Positions 61,699 through 64,000 of a stretch of 64,000 bases of DNA are shown here, one piece after another (position 1 is the stretch's first letter; every line of letters begins with the position of its first letter). A model generated the notes under the pieces. The model was not told the origin of the DNA, searched no databases, and saw nothing but the letters and a program-made list of their open reading frames with translations. A program made the position numbers and the translations under genes. The stretch is from Peribacillus frigoritolerans (GTDB lineage Bacteria; Bacillota; Bacilli; Bacillales; DSM-1321): contig NZ_JAUUTW010000022.1 in NCBI RefSeq assembly GCF_030676415.1, positions 1 through 64,000 on the forward strand, given 5' to 3'.

Positions 61699-62574
61699 TT
61701 ATTTATATGAACCGAAAATTTCCTTTGCCAATCTACGCCCAGTAGGAGTCGCAGCCAGGCCGCCCTCAGCCGTTTCACGAAGTGCAACTGGCATGGTCAA
61801 TCCTATTTTATACATGGCATCGATAACTTCGTCACATGGAATGCGGCTCGTAATGCCTGCAAGTGCCATATCAGCTGCCGTTATTGCGTTGGATGCACCC
61901 ATTGCGTTACGTTTCACGCAAGGAACTTCAACCAATCCAGCCACTGGATCACAAACCAATCCAAGCATATTTTTCAATGTGATCGCCATTGCTTCTGCAG
62001 CTTGGCTTGGCGTACCGCCGGCCAGTTCTACTATCGCAGCTGCGGCCATTCCACTTGCCGAGCCCACTTCTGCTTGGCAGCCACCAGCCGCTCCAGAAAT
62101 GGAAGCATTGTTTGCAACAACGAATCCGAAGGCAGCGGAAGTGAAAAGAAATTCAATCATCTCCGCCCGGGTCGGGTTTAATTTTTCTTTCACGGCAAAT
62201 AATGTACCGGGAACAACGCCCGCAGAACCGGCAGTCGGAGTGGCACAAATCATTCCCATTGCTGCATTCACTTCGTTCGTTGCAACAGCTTTACTTACGG
62301 CATCCAATAATAAATTACCTGCTAGTGCCTTGCCCGACTTGATATAATTTTGCAAAAGAACGGCATCCCCGCCCGTTAGGCCTGTAACGGATTGCACACC
62401 TTTCAGACCTCTCTCCACCGCTTGTTCCATCACTGTCAAATTCCTGTCCATCTTTTCAATGATCTGTTCTCTTGACAGGCTTGAGAACTCCATTTCTTGT
62501 AAAATCATGATTTCCGCGATTTTTACATTTTTACTTTCAGCAAGTTCAACCAACTCTGCTACATTTCGGAACAT
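61699..62574 (-). CDS. sdaAA: L-serine dehydratase, alpha subunit
   Basis: Catalytic subunit that deaminates L-serine to pyruvate using a 4Fe-4S cluster. The 291 residues contain the cluster region: cysteines in MICATPTAGSAGVVPG, GLVCDPVAGLVEVPCVKRNA (two Cys) and GGCQAEVGSASGMAAAAIVE. GGAGG precedes the ATG. It follows the beta subunit gene by 40 bp and is the last gene of the operon. Confidence 0.96.
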   Translation of the reverse strand: MFRNVAELVELAESKNVKIAEIMILQEMEFSSLSREQIIEKMDRNLTVMEQAVERGLKGVQSVTGLTGGDAVLLQNYIKSGKALAGNLLLDAVSKAVATNEVNAAMGMICATPTAGSAGVVPGTLFAVKEKLNPTRAEMIEFLFTSAAFGFVVANNASISGAAGGCQAEVGSASGMAAAAIVELAGGTPSQAAEAMAITLKNMLGLVCDPVAGLVEVPCVKRNAMGASNAITAADMALAGITSRIPCDEVIDAMYKIGLTMPVALRETAEGGLAATPTGRRLAKEIFGSYK

Positions 62575-62614
62575 GTTTTTACCTCCATATCTATGCCAAC
62601 ACTTTTAATGATGA

Positions 62615-63277
62615 TCATTCAACCATCCTAATGACTTGCGACACGTTTTCCAATTCTTCAATTTCCTTCATGACATCGCCCTTGATTTTCTGATCGACTT
62701 CAATCACCATGAGGGCCATTTGACCTTTTTCTTTTCGTGAAACTTCCATATGTCCAATGTTAATTTCATGATTGGCCAATACTGTCGAAACGGAAGATAT
62801 TATTCCAAACACATCGTTATGCACGACTAAAATGGCTGGGTTTTCACCCGACAATTTAAGCTTGAACGTATTCAGCTCCGTTATTTCTATCGTTCCGCCG
62901 CCAATCGAGATCCCAACAAGTTCTAATTCTTTATCTTCGTCGAACAGTCTGATTTTGACTGTATTAGGATGATCCATCACAGTATCCTCGATTGTAAAGG
63001 AAACTTCCATACCGGCTTCTTCCGCTATCGTTAAAGAAGCAGGGATTCGTTCATCATCCGTATCGAAATCCAATATCCCGCCTACGACAGCAACATCCGT
63101 ACCGTGTCCCCTGTATGTTTTTGCAAAAGAACCATATAAAGAAATAATCGCTTTCTTCGGTTGCTTTCCGAATAATGTCCTTGCTACTCTGCCAATTCTG
63201 GCAGCTCCTGCTGTATGTGAGCTTGAAGGTCCAATCATGACAGGACCGATTATATCGAATGCAGATCTGTATTTCAT
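62615..63277 (-). CDS. sdaAB: L-serine dehydratase, beta subunit
   Basis: A 220-residue partner of SdaAA. It starts KYRSAFDIIGPVMIGPSSSH and TAGAARIGRVARTLFG, the SDH_beta signature, and ends with an ACT domain (NPAILVVHNDVFGIISSVST, HMEVSRKEKGQMALMVIEVD) that binds serine or a regulator. The ATG at 63,277 follows AAAGGGG by nine bases. It lies 46 bp after a membrane protein gene in the same operon. Confidence 0.95.
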   Translation of the reverse strand: MKYRSAFDIIGPVMIGPSSSHTAGAARIGRVARTLFGKQPKKAIISLYGSFAKTYRGHGTDVAVVGGILDFDTDDERIPASLTIAEEAGMEVSFTIEDTVMDHPNTVKIRLFDEDKELELVGISIGGGTIEITELNTFKLKLSGENPAILVVHNDVFGIISSVSTVLANHEINIGHMEVSRKEKGQMALMVIEVDQKIKGDVMKEIEELENVSQVIRMVE

Positions 63278-63323
63278 CGTGTAATGCCCCTTTTCTGGCA
63301 AAAGTTTTGTTTAACCGTATTCA

Positions 63324-64000
63324 TTATGCCGCTTTTTGTTCTTCTTTCATCCTTATTTCTGAAACGGTCCTGATCTTATAATTCTTGAATACGATCGAAC
63401 CAAGGAAACCTACCGTCGCTCCCACAACTGCACATATCCCAGCAGTGATCGTCACTTTTACTGGATCATTGAAACCATACATAACTGCCAACCCTGCGAT
63501 CGGTGTTGCCGTACCGGTTGCATTATTCACTAAACCAAACATGGCCACGACCACGCCAGCAGCCGCTCCGCCAATGAAATTGGTGGAATACACCGGAATG
63601 GGATTTGCAGATATGATATCCGCTTGTGTCAATGGTTCAATCGCAACCGCTATTGTAGTACTTCTGTCTCCAAATTTCAAGCGATCGAACAAAACAAAAT
63701 TCATGAAAGAGGATCCGAATACAGCAAGGGCCCCGATTGCCATAGGAAGTCCCGTCAATCCAAGCATTGCTGTCAATGCCATCGAGCTTAATGGTGCAGT
63801 GGCGACGACCGTGATGACTCCTCCAAGGATGATTCCCATTAAGATTGGATTACTGTTTGCCGTTTCCTTAATGATTCCACCGATATTCAGAAGCGTTGCA
63901 TTGACCAATGGCGTTAATTGCTCACCAATAAACCGAACGAGCGGTGCTGCAATGAGGATGGTGACAATCAAGTCCAATCCAGCAGGGACTTTTTTCTCGA
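63324..64000 (-). CDS. Membrane transporter, EIIC-like, incomplete at window edge
   Basis: The visible 225 codons continue off the right end (EKKVPAGLDLIVTILIAAPL precedes the first internal candidate start). Six or more hydrophobic, glycine-rich helices and motifs NPILMGIILGGVITVVATAP and GGAAAGVVVAMFGLVNNATG resemble the EIIC_2 type transporter domain often found beside sdaAB/sdaAA. It lies 46 bp upstream of sdaAB, so it may transport serine or a related compound. Confidence 0.75.
   Translation of the reverse strand, partial: EKKVPAGLDLIVTILIAAPLVRFIGEQLTPLVNATLLNIGGIIKETANSNPILMGIILGGVITVVATAPLSSMALTAMLGLTGLPMAIGALAVFGSSFMNFVLFDRLKFGDRSTTIAVAIEPLTQADIISANPIPVYSTNFIGGAAAGVVVAMFGLVNNATGTATPIAGLAVMYGFNDPVKVTITAGICAVVGATVGFLGSIVFKNYKIRTVSEIRMKEEQKAA

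Overview
The window is low-G+C DNA from an endospore-forming member of the Bacillaceae. Evidence is an alpha/beta-type SASP, a SpoIIP-type protein, a CwlJ-type cortex hydrolase, AGGAGG-type ribosome sites, TTG/GTG starts and a BceRSAB-type peptide-sensing module. A Peribacillus-like organism would fit, but the genus is not proven here. Most genes are on the minus strand. It looks like an accessory-rich chromosomal stretch: many short one- or two-gene units, many decayed genes, and at least four families of interspersed intergenic repeats, called R1 to R4 below.

Layout. 1-4.4 kb: small membrane genes, a G+C-rich VOC gene bracketed by 19-bp inverted repeats, a VOC pseudogene, a frameshifted membrane gene and an autoregulated-looking XRE repressor. 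4.4-6.8 kb: divergent LysR / MFS pair. 6.9-18.2 kb: a murE remnant, then a compact minus-strand biosynthetic cluster, TetR - DoxX - FAD monooxygenase - NRPS (C-A-PCP) - PKS (KS - degenerate AT - ACP - TE) - phosphopantetheinyl transferase. 18.3-23.2 kb: ccdA and group II intron remnants, a brnQ gene, and an IS110-family element inserted in an R1 repeat. 23.4-31.3 kb: SASP, SpoIIP-type protein, proline dehydrogenase and a BceRSAB-like module with a divergent small membrane peptide. 31.4-37.5 kb: a broken DUF192 gene, TetR with a DJ-1/PfpI gene, MarR with a metallo-beta-lactamase-fold gene, and two paralogous genes that share unusual palindromic upstream sites. 37.8-43.2 kb: two ECF sigma / anti-sigma pairs and a related lipoprotein. 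43.4-51.4 kb: small genes, map, a HAD phosphatase, cwlJ and several pseudogenes (IS110 fragment, methyltransferase, LysE, LysR). 51.5-56.4 kb: TetR with an operon of ureohydrolase, amino-acid permease and amidohydrolase, with matching operators at both ends. 57-64 kb: a lipoprotein with an odd start, a second brnQ, DinB, and the L-serine dehydratase operon running out of the window.

How the parts work together. The 8-18 kb cluster should make a small acyl-aminoacyl-ketide: the NRPS condenses and loads one amino acid, the PKS extends by one ketide unit, the thioesterase releases the product, and the flavin monooxygenase tailors it. The PKS acyltransferase region has lost its catalytic motifs, so the extender unit must come from elsewhere. 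Regulators sit next to their likely targets, and several candidate operators are visible as palindromes. R1 repeats (about 22 copies) lie between genes, and every copy I found reads in the same direction whatever the orientation of its neighbours. All assignments are from reading the sequence and its translations; no database search was run.
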